Assembly (NCBI GenBank): GCA_003290165.1
Contig: QNQO01000645.1
Span: 372,001-436,000, forward strand
Length of the DNA: 64,000 nucleotides
DNA from: Berberis thunbergii
Lineage: Eukaryota; Streptophyta; Magnoliopsida; Ranunculales; Berberidaceae
Direction: 5' to 3'
Part shown: one piece after another, positions 44,801-57,122 of the stretch
How the letters are laid out: every line of letters begins with the position of its first letter
Position numbering within the stretch: position 1 is the stretch's first letter
Notes under the pieces: generated by a model
The model's database searches: none
The model's input: the letters and a program-made list of their open reading frames with translations, nothing else
What the model was told of the DNA's origin: nothing
Position numbers and translations under genes: made by a program

Positions 44801-47800
44801 AGAATTAGGGAGTCTGGTTATGGAAGAAAAATATAGTAGAGGGTTTGCAGGTGCCTTCCCCCTATATCTTATAGGACTAGATTACGAGAAAATATTTCCA
44901 AGTTGTGATCCAAGTTTATGAAGCTTGGGAAGGAGGGCTAAATCAAATTTCAGCATTTGACATGGTATGGCACAACATAGTTGCTACATTTCAGAAGAAG
45001 AAGAAGAAATTAGAATCTACAATCTTGTGAGAGCTTTACACCGAGAGGTAACCAGTAGCCATGGTTATACTTTAAAAAAGAGGAGGATTGGAGTTGAGAA
45101 TGGTCTAAAACAGGGTTTTTTTTATTCAGTTGCTTCTCTATGTAGAAATATGGACCTAAGGCTTACTTCAGCTATTATGAGATATATCCCACTGAAGATG
45201 GTTTTATGAAAATGCATTCCCATAAAAGTGCCTTTCTTCCTTCGGTAATTGGTATCAATTTGCTTCCAACTTGTGATATTTTGTTAGGTAGGGGTGTGGA
45301 TATAGGTCGGGTATATTGGATAGAATGGGTGGGAGGATAAATCAACTAGTTTTGGGATGTTCTATTTCCATTGTGATGGAATTGGAGTTTGGCACATCCT
45401 AGCGTAAGGAGAGGTTGATGGAACAATAATCTCTTGTACTTGTTTGAATAGGAGTTATGTATTTTCTAAAGTTCTCCTTTGGTTGATATAACATCCGAAC
45501 CTTATTTGCGAATTAACAAATTAAAAAAATATAATATTAAACTGTTGCCCACCATAATGACCCCGAATGCAGAACACTAAACATGGACTTTCTGCATCCA
45601 TTGATAGGTAATATTTTTTCCAATTCTTGATATTCTTTATTTATGTATGAAGAAGTCGCCATGCATGGAGGTCCTTGGATCTTGAGGCCTGATATATAGT
45701 GGGAACGGTAACAGTAGTATGTGGTGTCCTGTGTCCAAGGCAACTAGATGTCAAGTCTTTAATTTACTGATAAAAATGAGTCCTTCACACATAGAATGAA
45801 TCTGGTAAATGTGTCAATGATGGACCAAATGACTGGTTTTGTACAAAAAATCTTGAATCATTTGTCTGCCTTGCAAAGTTTATCTTCTAATAAATTAATA
45901 TAAAACAGTTGTGTTTGGCTGCTTGCATGGCTAAGGCTAAGGCTAAGACTGAAAAATTATTCCTTTTTTAATTTGTGCTTGTCCATTTTCATATTTATAA
46001 ATAAAGGTGGCTGTTCGGCTGGTTTGATTGGGAAGTAGTAGTTCTGTGCTGAATTGGCGATCCTTTCCATTCTACACAGTGATCCACAGAGAAGAGAAAT
46101 TAATAGCTTTTGTTTACTTTCATCCTGAAATGGACTAGCCTCTGTTGTTTCTTTCTATGTTTATAGAATAAATGATCACAAAGAAGGTGCAGTGTTCTGT
46201 ACTTCTGTCTAATATTATGTTTTTCTTTACAGTCCATTCTGCCACCCAGCATGGCTGAGTATCAACGACTAAGATGCAGGGTAGCCTTTCATGCACTTCA
46301 TTTTCGCCCTGAAATTCAGGCACTTGGGCAGCGGATGGTGGCTAGGTACATATGAACTTGACTATATGTGACCCATTTTCTATCAAATACCTACAATTGT
46401 CACTTCTTGTACATAGTATAAGATGGTGCCTTGCCTTACCTGTCTCTAGTCCAGGACAACTGCTACCTTTCAGTTGATCAATGAAGGCTTTATTCTTTTC
46501 AACAGGTTGAGAGCTTCGGGTCAGCCTTACCTGGCTTTTCATCCTGGCCTCACAAGGGAAACCTTAGCATATCATGGTTGTGCTGAGCTTTTTCAGGTCA
46601 TTCACTTAAACTAGTAACTATGTGTCAAGTAGAAAGTAAGTTTTAATTAGTTGATGTTGTCGGGAGCATGTATGTAGTGGAAATTTTTGGCCTTTGTTGC
46701 TATCCTTTAACATTATCATTTTTTTTACTTCGCGAACTAATCCATGTAACAATGTCACTTCTTAGAAATGCAAACTATATGTTTCAAGACAGATTATTGT
46801 ATAATAAGACTTCAGTAACATGGACACAAATGAATATAATAGGACTCCATGTAAAGTATAAATCTTGGTTAAACGGCACCAAAAAGAAATGCAGCACATT
46901 GTAGGTATAACTGTATGGGATTTTTCTGATTGCACTAGCCCATTATGTCAAAAAAAGTAAATCTTAACTTGAAAAATAACTTAAGTTACAAAGTTATTAT
47001 AGCACTGTTGCCCTGACATGCTTGTCTAATGAACAACTTATTGTGATTCCGACTCTGAGCATACCTCGTGTTTGATTGTGCCAGTAAATCACTCAATTAG
47101 GGCTTACATAGTTATTGTAGTGCATTCAATAGTACTTTGGGCTGGTAGATTATTTTCATAGTAAAAAAGACTACTAAGTACAAGGTATAAGAATTATGAA
47201 ATGTGAGCCTTTGGGAAGTACATCTACTTGTATATTCTTCTATCTGATAACTTTCGACCTCTTTAAAAAAATAAGGTTTGAGGCACGAATGCTAATGTGT
47301 AAACGATGTTGTGACATTGAAGTAAATTACTCTCCAACATTTTGAAACTCAATATGATATGGCCATGCAGTACTCCATGCTTTTCTTTAAAGTATTTGAA
47401 TTTCATTTATATCATCGGAAAAAAGCCCAAACCCTAAGACGTATAGAACAAAGTGATGAATTAAAATATTTAAGAATTTTCCAAAATAGAAAATAAATCT
47501 AGAATAGAAAAATAAATAAATACCTATAAAAATAGAAGACGTGTGAAATACATGAATATGTCTTAGTTTTATTGATGCTTTATGATAATTGCGTAGGATG
47601 TCCATTATGAGCTTATACAATATCGAAGAGCGGAGATGATTAAACAAGGGATTATCAAGGAAGAACTAAGCATTGATTCACACCTGCGAAAGGAGAATGG
47701 CTCGTGCCCGCTCATGCCTGAGGAGGTATATTTAGTTTGCAGATTCACTTGTACTTGGTATTTGTATACATTGTTATTCTAGTAATTGTGATGACCAACC

Positions 47801-50800
47801 TCGTTGTATCCCTAGGTCCATAAAGTTTTGCCCCATACTGCATTGTTTGGTTTCTCATATTTATACCAAAAATGGGTTTGCTCCTTTTTATAATCACTAT
47901 TAGGCTGTGGTCCTTTTCCATGAGAAGACCATACATTTGACTGATATGTTGGTCATGTGTAAATCACATAAAATGTAAAATCATACTTATGCGCATAAAA
48001 AAAAAAAAGACAATTCCCTAAACCTGTATCTTGAGGCACAGATCAATGACCCTGATCGTAAAATTGAAAAATCGCAAATATTGCATTACCTATGAAAGTT
48101 TGCATCTCTTCTCTCTCACACTTTTTTCTTTGGTCATGCAATCAAATTTTCTGATAAAGTGCTAATGTTAAGCTCCATCTTTCTGTTTTCTAGTTAACAA
48201 ATTAGATCTTAATTGTAATTAAGAGACTGAAAGCTCCTACTTGTAATAAATAGCACTCCTATCTACCTAAAGTAGCAAGGGTTCATCATACTCTAAGAAA
48301 TGTGTTGGGCACTTGGGTTTTAAGCTATGCAGTTAAATCGGAAAGCAGTCACAACGCGGTTTAGGACCGAATTATGATTAAGCGGGATTAATAGATTTAA
48401 TCGGTCAATTTTTTCAAAGTATATATTTTTAAAATTTAACCATAGTCATAGATTACAAAAAGAAATAATTAATCAAAATTGTGTAAATTTGTAATTATAT
48501 AACTTCAATAATTATCAGCCAAGCTACTTGAAAAGAAACTAAAGAAAATTGTAGATTGTTTTAATAGCCAAGCTTCCAAGACAAACATTCAGAAGCAAAA
48601 TAGATGTCAGAGTTAACAGTAAGAACCAACCTACCTAGCCCTCTAACCCATGAAGGTAAACTGTATTAATTTGCACTAAAGATATTTCTAGAAGGGCTAC
48701 TTTGTACAAACAAAAATACTCCACATCCAAAGAATTATGCCAATATATTCTAGACCAAAGAATAACGAAAGTCAAAGAATAATGGAAGTCATGACTGGAG
48801 TGCGAGAAAATTATGTGGACTTGTCACTTATAATCACAAACTTCCAAAGAAATTGTGACGTTCAGTTATTAGTGCTCTTAATCAGAAGGCCAAAAATGTC
48901 AAATACACAGAAAGATGTGAGTTCAACAACAACAACAAGCTAAATCCAATTTGTTTGATAACAATCAATTATTTCCCCAAAATCATATCACTACAGACAA
49001 CCTCAATTAACAAGCTTCCCTAGTCCATATGAATTCTACATAGGAGGGAGGAGAAAATGAGAGGCCGAGTGGGATGGGGACTAGGAGGAGAGGGAAGAGG
49101 AAAAAGGGAAATTAGGGTTGAAGTGGTACATACCTTTCTGATTTGGTTTGAAGGAAGGGAGGAAAAGAGAGACTGAGACCGCCGTCACCTTTCAGAGCCA
49201 AAGATCTAGTTGTCGTCATCGTCGCCATTGTCGTCCAGAGATCTTCACCTTATCTCTTTTTCTTGAGTTTCATTTTTTTATACATAGTGATAAATCGGTG
49301 AGTCGGGTTGGGTCGATTAATCGATGACTCGCCAATTTTTTGCCGATTAATCGGTGTCCGCTAAAACCTAACCGTTTTGACCCAATTCGGTTCGGTTAAA
49401 CCTCGAATTGCGATTAATCGGAAATTTTTCGCCACATTAATAACTGAGGCTTTAAGTGCATACTTGCATATTCGATTCTGTTTTTGAAATATGATAGTCA
49501 CAAAGTTGATTTCTTCCTCAGTTATGTTTAGAAAAGAAGATCAAAATTACATCATAAAAAAGGTTGTATTTAGAATTTGTGACATGGATCCAAGTAGTAT
49601 CCACATGACTCCATTTGCAAAGAGATTGCATGAATGTTTTAAACACAAAAAAAAAAAATCATCAACCCTTAATTCGAGAACAACTAGGAAAACTTCCTAT
49701 AAGATGAGGTTCTACACCATCACTCAGGTGCTAAGAAGTAAAACCCATTCACACTTATAATCTTATAATCTCTTGAAAGAAAGAAATGGTATCACCCTCT
49801 TACTGGGTACAATTAAGGTTGTTACTAGCTTATAAGCTCAGATTTGGAGTTATTTATTACAGGGATTGGGAAGAGGAGGAAAACTGGTGGAGGGAGAATG
49901 GGAGATGGTATTATGGTGGTGCGGTACAGAGATGCTGGACATTTCGTATAGAGTTTCAATGAAACAGTTCTTTTACATTATTTGAGTTTTTTTATATTCA
50001 ACAGAAATAATAATAAAAGAAGTAGAAGACACAATCAAAGTTTTTCCAATCTGAAGGCTCTCTCCGACTCGGAGTCTACATCTTGACTCTCAATCCTCCA
50101 TACAATTCCAAGACTGTTTATTGGTATTTTCCTTGTCCTAATTGACAAATAAACTCATCCAAAACAGGAAATGTTCCTTTTCCTAATTGAGCAAGGAAAC
50201 TTCATCCGACAAGGAAACTTTCCTTATGATAATTTCCTAATTGATTAAGGAAACTTTCTTTGTCTTAATTGAACTAGAAAACACAATTCAAATAGGAAAC
50301 TTTCCTTGTCTTAATTGGTCAAGGAAACTCTTGTCTAACAAGGAAACTTCTTTGTTTGAATTTTCTATATCTGAATTGATCAAGGAAACTTACTAAAATA
50401 AGAAACTATCTTTGATGACTAAGCCACTAAAGGAAGATGCTCTTTGTATCATTTTTTCTCAGGATGTGACTTTGTCTTATGTTTTAAAATCCGTACTAAT
50501 TAGATTATCAAGATGTGTGCATAGCTTTTATTTAGCTAGAATTCACATAGGATCCATGTTGGAGAGTGCATTTCATGATAAGGGCAGGCAAGTCGTTTAC
50601 AAGTCATGTGATTTACACATAAGAGTCAACTGAACGGTCTTTGCACTGAAAAGGAGTACACCCTAAATAATGATTATAAAGGGGATCAAGCCCATTTATA
50701 GTATTAATAAGAGGATCCCAATTCAAATTCCTTGTTGCTAATCGGTTGGGTACATGTTCTCAAAGATTTCTTCACTACTTATTTTCTCATCTTCCTTGCA

Positions 50801-53800
50801 TCATTTTGTTTAGTTGTTAATTTCTAGATTTTACAACAGTTCCTGTAGGTGACATTGATTATGTTCTGTTATATTGAAAGGCAAGAAAATGCCCCCAAAA
50901 GTTTATAATTGAGTCCTCAGCCTCTGGGTTGTCGATGGACAAACATTATCAAAATGTGGAAATGAACCAGAGGCCTGTCAATGGACAAGCATTATCAAAA
51001 TATGTGGAGCTGAACCAGAACTGGATATGCTAGTTCTAGACCTTAAAACAAAGATTAATACTAATAAAACCCTTCAAACTCTAAAACTACTGGGTACTTG
51101 TCTCATAGATAAATCAAATATGTAACTTGCTTTTATTTTTTGTAATAATTGAAAATCAATTTCTGAGATGTAAGGACCACAACCAACTGCACCCATTCTC
51201 ACCCATCTTTTTTCTTTCTTTTCTAAAACCTTCTTTTCTCTTTATACCTCTATTTTGTTCATAACTTTTAAGATATATAAATAAAAATGTTTTGTGAGTA
51301 GTTTTTTTTCTTTTTCTTTCTGCGGGGAGGGGAATGGTTTCACTTCTAGAGAGGACACAAGTGCTTAGTTTTCAAGAAAAAAGTGCTTACTGTGAGCACA
51401 CACAAACAATATGAAATTGTTTTAAGAGAAGTGGGATATTTCAGTGGTTGGTGTTCTATGTATCTTCAGCATGTTCAGTGGAACCGCCATCAATACTTAA
51501 ATTGGATACACTTTTGACAGGTGGGGCTTCTCCTTCGTGCTATGGTTTATCCTTCTAAAACAACAATATACTTGGCTGGTTCTGAAATATTTGGAGGTCA
51601 GAGGGTTTTGACCCCTCTACGTGCCATGTATGCCAATTCAGTGGATCACACTTCTTTGTGCAGCAAGCAAGAGCTATCCATCCTAATTGGATCTGAAACT
51701 TCTCTTCCTACCGATCCTTTTCAGCCTCTTCAAGGCAAAAGTGACAAACACCTTGAAGAAGAATGGAAGAAAGCTGGTCCAAGGCCGAGGCCTCTTCCTC
51801 CTCCTCCAGATCGACCTTCTTATAGACATGAAAAGGAAGGATGGTATGGATGGATAACTGAAACAGACACGGAACCTGACCCTTCACCTGCAGTTCTTAG
51901 GAGGCATGCTCACAGGCTACTCTGGGATGCTATTGATTATATTGTCTCAGTAGAAGCAGATGCATTTTTTCCAGGATTTAACAATGATGGAAGTGGATGG
52001 CCAGACTTTTCGAGTTTGGTCATGGGACAAAGACTATATGAAATGGCATCTGCTAGAACCTATCGACCAGACAGGTAATATCTCAACGCTTAACTTTATG
52101 AATTCTAAGTTTGTGAAAACCTGCAATAGAGTAGTAAATTAACTACGTAATAAAGTTTCCAAATGACTACATGGTTCTTCATTACCCAATAGGATTTTTT
52201 TTTTCATAGGTAATTTAGTTCAAGTTTACTGGGATAGTCAAGGAATTTAATGACTTCCACTTCATTTTGGAATTGAGATAGTTTGTTTGCCTTATATAGA
52301 AGTTTGTGTAGTGTAATTTGAGAGTTTCTACCCCAAGGCTTCCATTCATACCCATGCCATGCAGTCTCTTCAGAATAGAGTTTTTCCATAATTTTGGGAC
52401 TATCAATTCCTCTGCAGTAGAAACCTCGATTTACATTACCTCAGACTCAGCTTCTGTGGATGGGATACTGTGATCTTTATTTGGAAGCAGTATGCTCTGC
52501 AAACATGACAGCAACAAAATTTTGACTTCATGGCTTTCTGCTCCAATGTAATGGATTTTTTTTTCTCACAATTTATATTTTATTTTATGTAATTCACAAC
52601 TCACAATAAAAGGAAAATAGATATTGGGCTAAGAGGCCCAATTTCTAGTTTGAATGCCCATTTAGGACCCTAGTAAATGAAAATTATTGTTTTTTAATTC
52701 GCTTGACCTCTGTTCAAGCTGAAAATTTGAGGAAAATTATAAATTCACATCAGAAACAATGCAGTAAAGTTTCATTCTATTTTGACGCGTGTGTCTCGAG
52801 ATATGCATTAAATGGGATAAAGGGCATTTCTCTATTAATATCACGAAGCGAGTGAGGGCCCACCTTGGGCATGACACAGGTCGTCCGATAGGCCAACCAA
52901 CACCTATCCAAGACCACACGAAAGGGTGGTCCTTAGACACCCACAAAAAACGTTTGTCAAGATATTTAATGGTGAGGACCTAAACAAATGAGGAACATTG
53001 TTGAAACGGGCTGAAATTTTAACAAACATTTCTAGTGTTACTCTGTAATTTTCTTGAAACTTTCGGCTCAAATGAATTATTAAACAATTTCTTCAATTTG
53101 AGTAGGGTCCATTTAGCTAAATGAAATTAATTGGATTCTAAACTCGCTGCAAAAGCCCAAATTAGTCATTCTAGGCCCAATGCCCTAAAGAAAAATTGTT
53201 TATTCTTAAATTAAAGTTAATTCATATGAGGCTGTTTCTGATTATGATGGGAACTGCCACCCAAGCCTTGATTGACAAGGCCTACCTACCCAACTTAATT
53301 CAAACCAACTCAACTCTCGTCTTCCCTCATCTTCCCATTACTCAAATGTCTTTAACTTGGAGAAAGAAAACTTGGCGGAAAAAGTATGTATGTCCATATA
53401 CAGTGGAGACTGATGCTACTAATCAATTGAAAAAAATGCGTTGAATGTGTTTATTTGAAATGTGTGCAGATCTCAGATTCCTATTGTTATTTAATTAAAT
53501 AATGTTTTCGATGATTAAGCTTGCTCTTGTTTAGCGTTAATTAGTTCAAGACATATCTTGGTTTGAAATTTAACTTTCTTAATATATTATTGTTTAATAT
53601 TCTCTTGAATATTGCTTCTATTTTCTTTGAAAGCAGAAAAATTATTGCAGAGCTTTTCAACATTACCCGTGAACATCTTTACCATCCAAAACGAAATTGG
53701 ACTTTGTTGGTGCAAGAACATCTTAACAAAAGCTTGGGTGAAGGCGGCCTTATAAGGGAAGCCCGTCTTTCAAAACCAACTTCATTCCTTACTCACCCAC

Positions 53801-54093
53801 TTCCAGAATGTTCTTGTAGAATATCGGAATCTACCAAAAAAGTGAATCCAGTAAAGGATGTTGATAATCGGTTGTTGTATGGAGGTGAGGATGAGTGTCC
53901 AACATGGATGCAACATGGTCTTGCAATGGCCTTGGTAAAAGATCTTGGAGCAAAAGAAGACGAACTAAGTGGGAATGATACCTCTGAAGATGAAGTGGAT
54001 TTTGATGAGCAGCATGACTCTGATGACAAAAATGGTGGAGTCGGCTCAAAACCATCATCAGAACAAGAAGCAGAAATGGATCCGGATGAATAA
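41840..54093 (+). CDS. O-fucosyltransferase-like protein (type II membrane glycosyltransferase), 10 coding exons
   Basis: Exons: 41840-41998, 42082-42166, 42935-43005, 43083-43171, 43285-43528, 46233-46345, 46506-46596, 47597-47725, 51521-52074, 53637-54093; all introns GT-AG, frame kept, 663 codons. Residues 9-28 form one membrane segment after a short basic N-terminus, so the catalytic part should face the Golgi lumen. Family blocks: CDLVTISRLLNATLVLPE (about 107-124), RVAFHALHFRPEIQALG, PYLAFHPG-TRE--AYHGC (261-277), YLAGSEIFGGQRVLTPLRAMY (344-364), DYIVSVEADAFFPGF (466-480), and an acidic tail (about 615-663). This is the plant O-fucosyltransferase/GT106-like family, implicated in wall and glycoprotein sugar transfer; the exact sugar and acceptor cannot be read. 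The canonical HxRxE-type motif is replaced (see finding). Introns 5 (2.7 kb) and 8 (3.8 kb) hold repeats. No defect is seen. Confidence 0.93.
44616..44795. mobile_element. Mutator-like hairpin MITE, copy C (in intron 5)
   Basis: 180 bp; ends GAGTAACTCTAGGCAGCC and (reversed) CAATAATTCTAGGCAGCC; target duplication GTTGTAGAA / GTTGAAGAA (44607-44615, 44796-44804; eight of nine bases equal). Arms with gccagggctacc, ttttttggccagggtt, gggctcttttacacttttacccc pair for about 75 bases. It is transcribed within the pre-mRNA of the O-fucosyltransferase gene, where it could fold into a long hairpin. Confidence 0.85.
50130..50410. repeat. Intronic minisatellite (AAGGAAACTTTCCTT units)
   Basis: In intron 8, about eight imperfect units of roughly 28-35 bases based on caaggaaactttccttgtc followed by ttaattg. 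The unit itself is partly palindromic (aaggaaactttcctt). No gene. Confidence 0.7.
50925..51020. repeat. Direct duplication in intron 8
   Basis: tgtcgatggacaaacattatcaaaatgtgg and a following cctgtcaatggacaagcattatcaaaatatgtgg are adjacent near-copies, spaced by about 53 bases and both followed by gaaccagag or gaaccagaa. A local tandem duplication of no evident function. Confidence 0.7.
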
Positions 54094-54900
54094 AAGAATG
54101 ATGGTGCTAGCCAAATTCTTTCAAGTTAACACACATCCCGTTTTCTGCCATGCCACATGTTCTTAGACAAAACTCTTTCGTGTGCAGAAGAACTAAGGAA
54201 GGTACATTTCGTGCTCCATATTTTCAATTAAGCGCAAGAGGCAACGTAATTATTTGTTGAGATCAATCAAAATTTCTAGAAATGGCAGATGTCCCATGTT
54301 GTTCTTTTCTATCCAGTTTGTTTAGTGGGAAATTCCATCTGGTTTGTTTGGTGGATGTTGGTGCCAGAGGGAAGAAACCATCAAGATAAATGAGCTGATT
54401 CCAATACTGATTGCTGGTCCTCTTCTGTGCGGGTGATGCTGTGAAGTAAAGATAGGGGAACTGCAATCGTCTCTTTCTGGGCATATCTGTTGTATAAAGC
54501 TTTTATTCTTCTTACTAATACATTGACTTCACTTGTAAAACTAATTTGTTAGGCACACTTTCTACCACCAAGAAAATTGATGACTAACCATCATGTTTTG
54601 AAATTGCAATTTCTTTTTTCCAGCAATGTTGCATTCTTAATGTAGCTTTTAGTCTTGGGATATTTCCCTTTTATTATCAATATGTTAATATAATTGTATC
54701 TTCTGTTTTCAATAATTATGTAAACAATGTTGATATCTGGTTTATGACAAGCAATGTGAACAGTTTTAGTACAACTGTTAAATATGGTAATAGAAGCAGC
54801 CCTAAAGATGTGAATTGCCATGAATAAGGTTACATGAGGGTGTTGTATTCTATGTTAAATTGTTTTCGCATGTCCCCTGTGGTTCAGTATGTCAATGGTA
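54094..54900 (+). other. 3' UTR and downstream flank of the O-fucosyltransferase-like gene
   Basis: No other gene. The 3' UTR probably ends in the first several hundred bases, where T-rich text with ataaagc, aataattatgt and similar polyadenylation-like words occurs, but a site cannot be fixed from sequence. Confidence 0.4.
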
Positions 54901-54924
54901 AATACGTCTAGATAAGTATGGAAA

Positions 54925-56260
54925 ATTCTAATTGTGATCACAAATGGGGTAAGGCTAATAACTTGACATTATGTAACAAATCTTCTACAGGGGTAGATAG
55001 AATTACTTTCCTTTTTTCGTTAAAGTAGATGGAATTACTTTGTGGGGGGTGGGGGGTTACTCCAAACAAACCAACTAAACTCCAAAGCAACCCGGATGAG
55101 CCTCTCTGGGTGCGTTGATCTCTGGCTCCGTTGATTATGATGCATCCAAAAGTAATGGAAAATTATAATGGTGATCATAAATGGGATAAGGCTCATATAA
55201 CACTTCATAACTACAACCAGTGTTTTAAAAAGCACTTGGCGGGCGGTGAGCATGTGCCTAGTGGCTTAGGCGGTTTTAGGTTTTGTATTATAACTTTAAT
55301 AATTTGCAAAAGTTAAGCATAATATCTTATCAATTACATCCAATTTAATGCCAAGATATATATGCAAAATTTATAAACATGAAAAATTAACAATCATGAA
55401 CAAGATTTATTAAAACTTAAATAACTAAAGTTGGTCATGATGGGTACTTTATACAAAGTTGAATTTGTGGACAAATATTCAAACCTACTCTTTTATTTTT
55501 CTTCAAATTGCATGAATGACCTCAGTCATGTTTGATAAAATCTACATTACTAAAATTGGTACCGACAGATCCTTTGAGAATTTCATTAAGTAATCATCCT
55601 TTGTTACATTCAGACATATACTGAATAAAAAATAATTAAATTTTTTCTTTCCAAAAAGGGGTAAAGAAAAATAAAATATGAACACAATCAACCTTATTAA
55701 AAATAAAATAAAAAAACCGCCCAGAACTTGCCTAGGCGCTTATATCGATTTTTCACCCCGCCCAGCCATTAATCTGGGCGTTTCTCTAATACCTAGAGCC
55801 TAGACGGTGCCTAGGCCGTTTTTTAGAACACTGACTACAACAACTTGACTTTATGTAACAAATCTTCTAGAGAAGGGTAGATAGAATTACTTTGTGGGGG
55901 GGCATACATATATACACTCCAAACAAACCAACTAAACTCCAAAGTAACCCAGATTAGCCTCTTTGGGTGCGTTGATCTCTGGCTCCATTGATTATGAATG
56001 CATCCAAAAGTACTAGAAAAATTCTAATGGTGATCATAAATTGGGCAAGGCTCATATGACACTTCATAACTAGAATGACTTGACTTTATTTAACAAATCT
56101 TCAATAGGGGTAGATAGAATTACATTTTTTTTAAGTAGATAGAATTACTTTGTGGGGGCATACATATATATACTCCAAACGAACCAACTAAACTCCGAAG
56201 TAACCTTGATGAGCCTCACTGGATGCATTGATCTCTGGCTCCGTGGATTATGAATGAGTC
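54925..56260. repeat. Three tandem copies of a ~225-bp unit
   Basis: Each unit runs through acttgac-ttat-taacaaatcttc, tagatagaattactttgtgg, ctccaaacaaaccaactaaactcc, gttgatctctggctccgt and ttgattatga-tgcatccaaaag to aaggctcatat. Copies lie at about 54925-55217, 55840-56072 and 56073-56260; an hAT MITE separates the first from the second. The first is longer because of an internal duplication of the tagatagaattac block, also seen in the third. No coding capacity. Confidence 0.8.
55218..55833. mobile_element. hAT-type MITE between tandem repeat copies
   Basis: 616 bp with terminal repeats CAGTGTTTTAAAAAGC / (reversed) CAGTGTTCTAAAAAAC and a perfect 8-bp target duplication ACTACAAC (55210-55217 and 55834-55841). 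Subterminal ggcgggcgg and cgcccag words pair across the element. No transposase. Its ends differ from the TAGGGGTGGGCA hAT family at 34-41 kb. Confidence 0.92.
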
Positions 56261-57122
56261 CAAATTTTGTACGAGAACACAGTTTGGGCCTGTATAATTA
56301 TATTGGTGTGAACAACTCACAATATCATGAAAATACACATCATAATACTCAAATCACAACAATAGTAATGTCAAATAAACATTTCTCTTAATCACTTTTC
56401 CTTACGGAAGATATGCACTTCTAACTCAATAATTATATATGCAGAATTGCAGATCTCACTCTTGATTTCTAGAACAACATATCATGCACCAATAAAATTG
56501 GCTTGAACGATGCGAATAAGTCGTCAACCAATTGAGGAATGGGTATAATGACCACGATGATGAATATAGGCATAATCCACCATCATCAGAATTACATGCA
56601 TGAACCTTAAAGTAATGGCTTTGAATGTTGTCACATACCTACTCTTGAGCATCAACATCGTATGACAATGGAAGGGTCCGTGTGACATCCTAGCCTACAA
56701 CAATGCTAGTGCAAGCCTTAAAGGGCTTAGAGTAATTTGTATACTCAATATGAATCCATCATACAAGATAAATGAGCCATGATATTGAGGCTCCCCAAGG
56801 CCTCAGTCCAATCATCATGATATTCGAACGAGATGATACCGATTCAAGGAACTTGGCCATGGTTTGCCAAGAACTAAACTAGACACATTAAACCCAATGA
56901 GGATATGACATAATCGAATACATCAGGCGAAAGCTAAGCTTTGGAATACGCAAGTCGAATAGCAACTCGCCTAGTGACACCATAACATGGACCTTGCTCA
57001 TCATATCCTCCTATTCCATGTCCCACTATGGGAATACCCTTTAAGCATTCCCAATGCATCGAAGGACCCACGGCTTTTTCCTTCAAACAAGTCATGAATG
57101 ACCCAAAGTTGTGCCCACAGAC
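56261..57122. other. Unassigned, probably retrotransposon-derived sequence
   Basis: Relatively GC-balanced, non-repetitive text ending in a sharp border with the LTR-like block at 57123. Its composition looks like decayed coding or LTR sequence, but no frame gives a recognisable domain. Confidence 0.35.

Noticed and set aside
48305..49455. Possible transposon in intron 8 with attaatcgg-rich ends
   Set aside because: Words such as cgattaatcgg occur at both ends, but neither clean terminal inverted repeats nor a target duplication could be defined.
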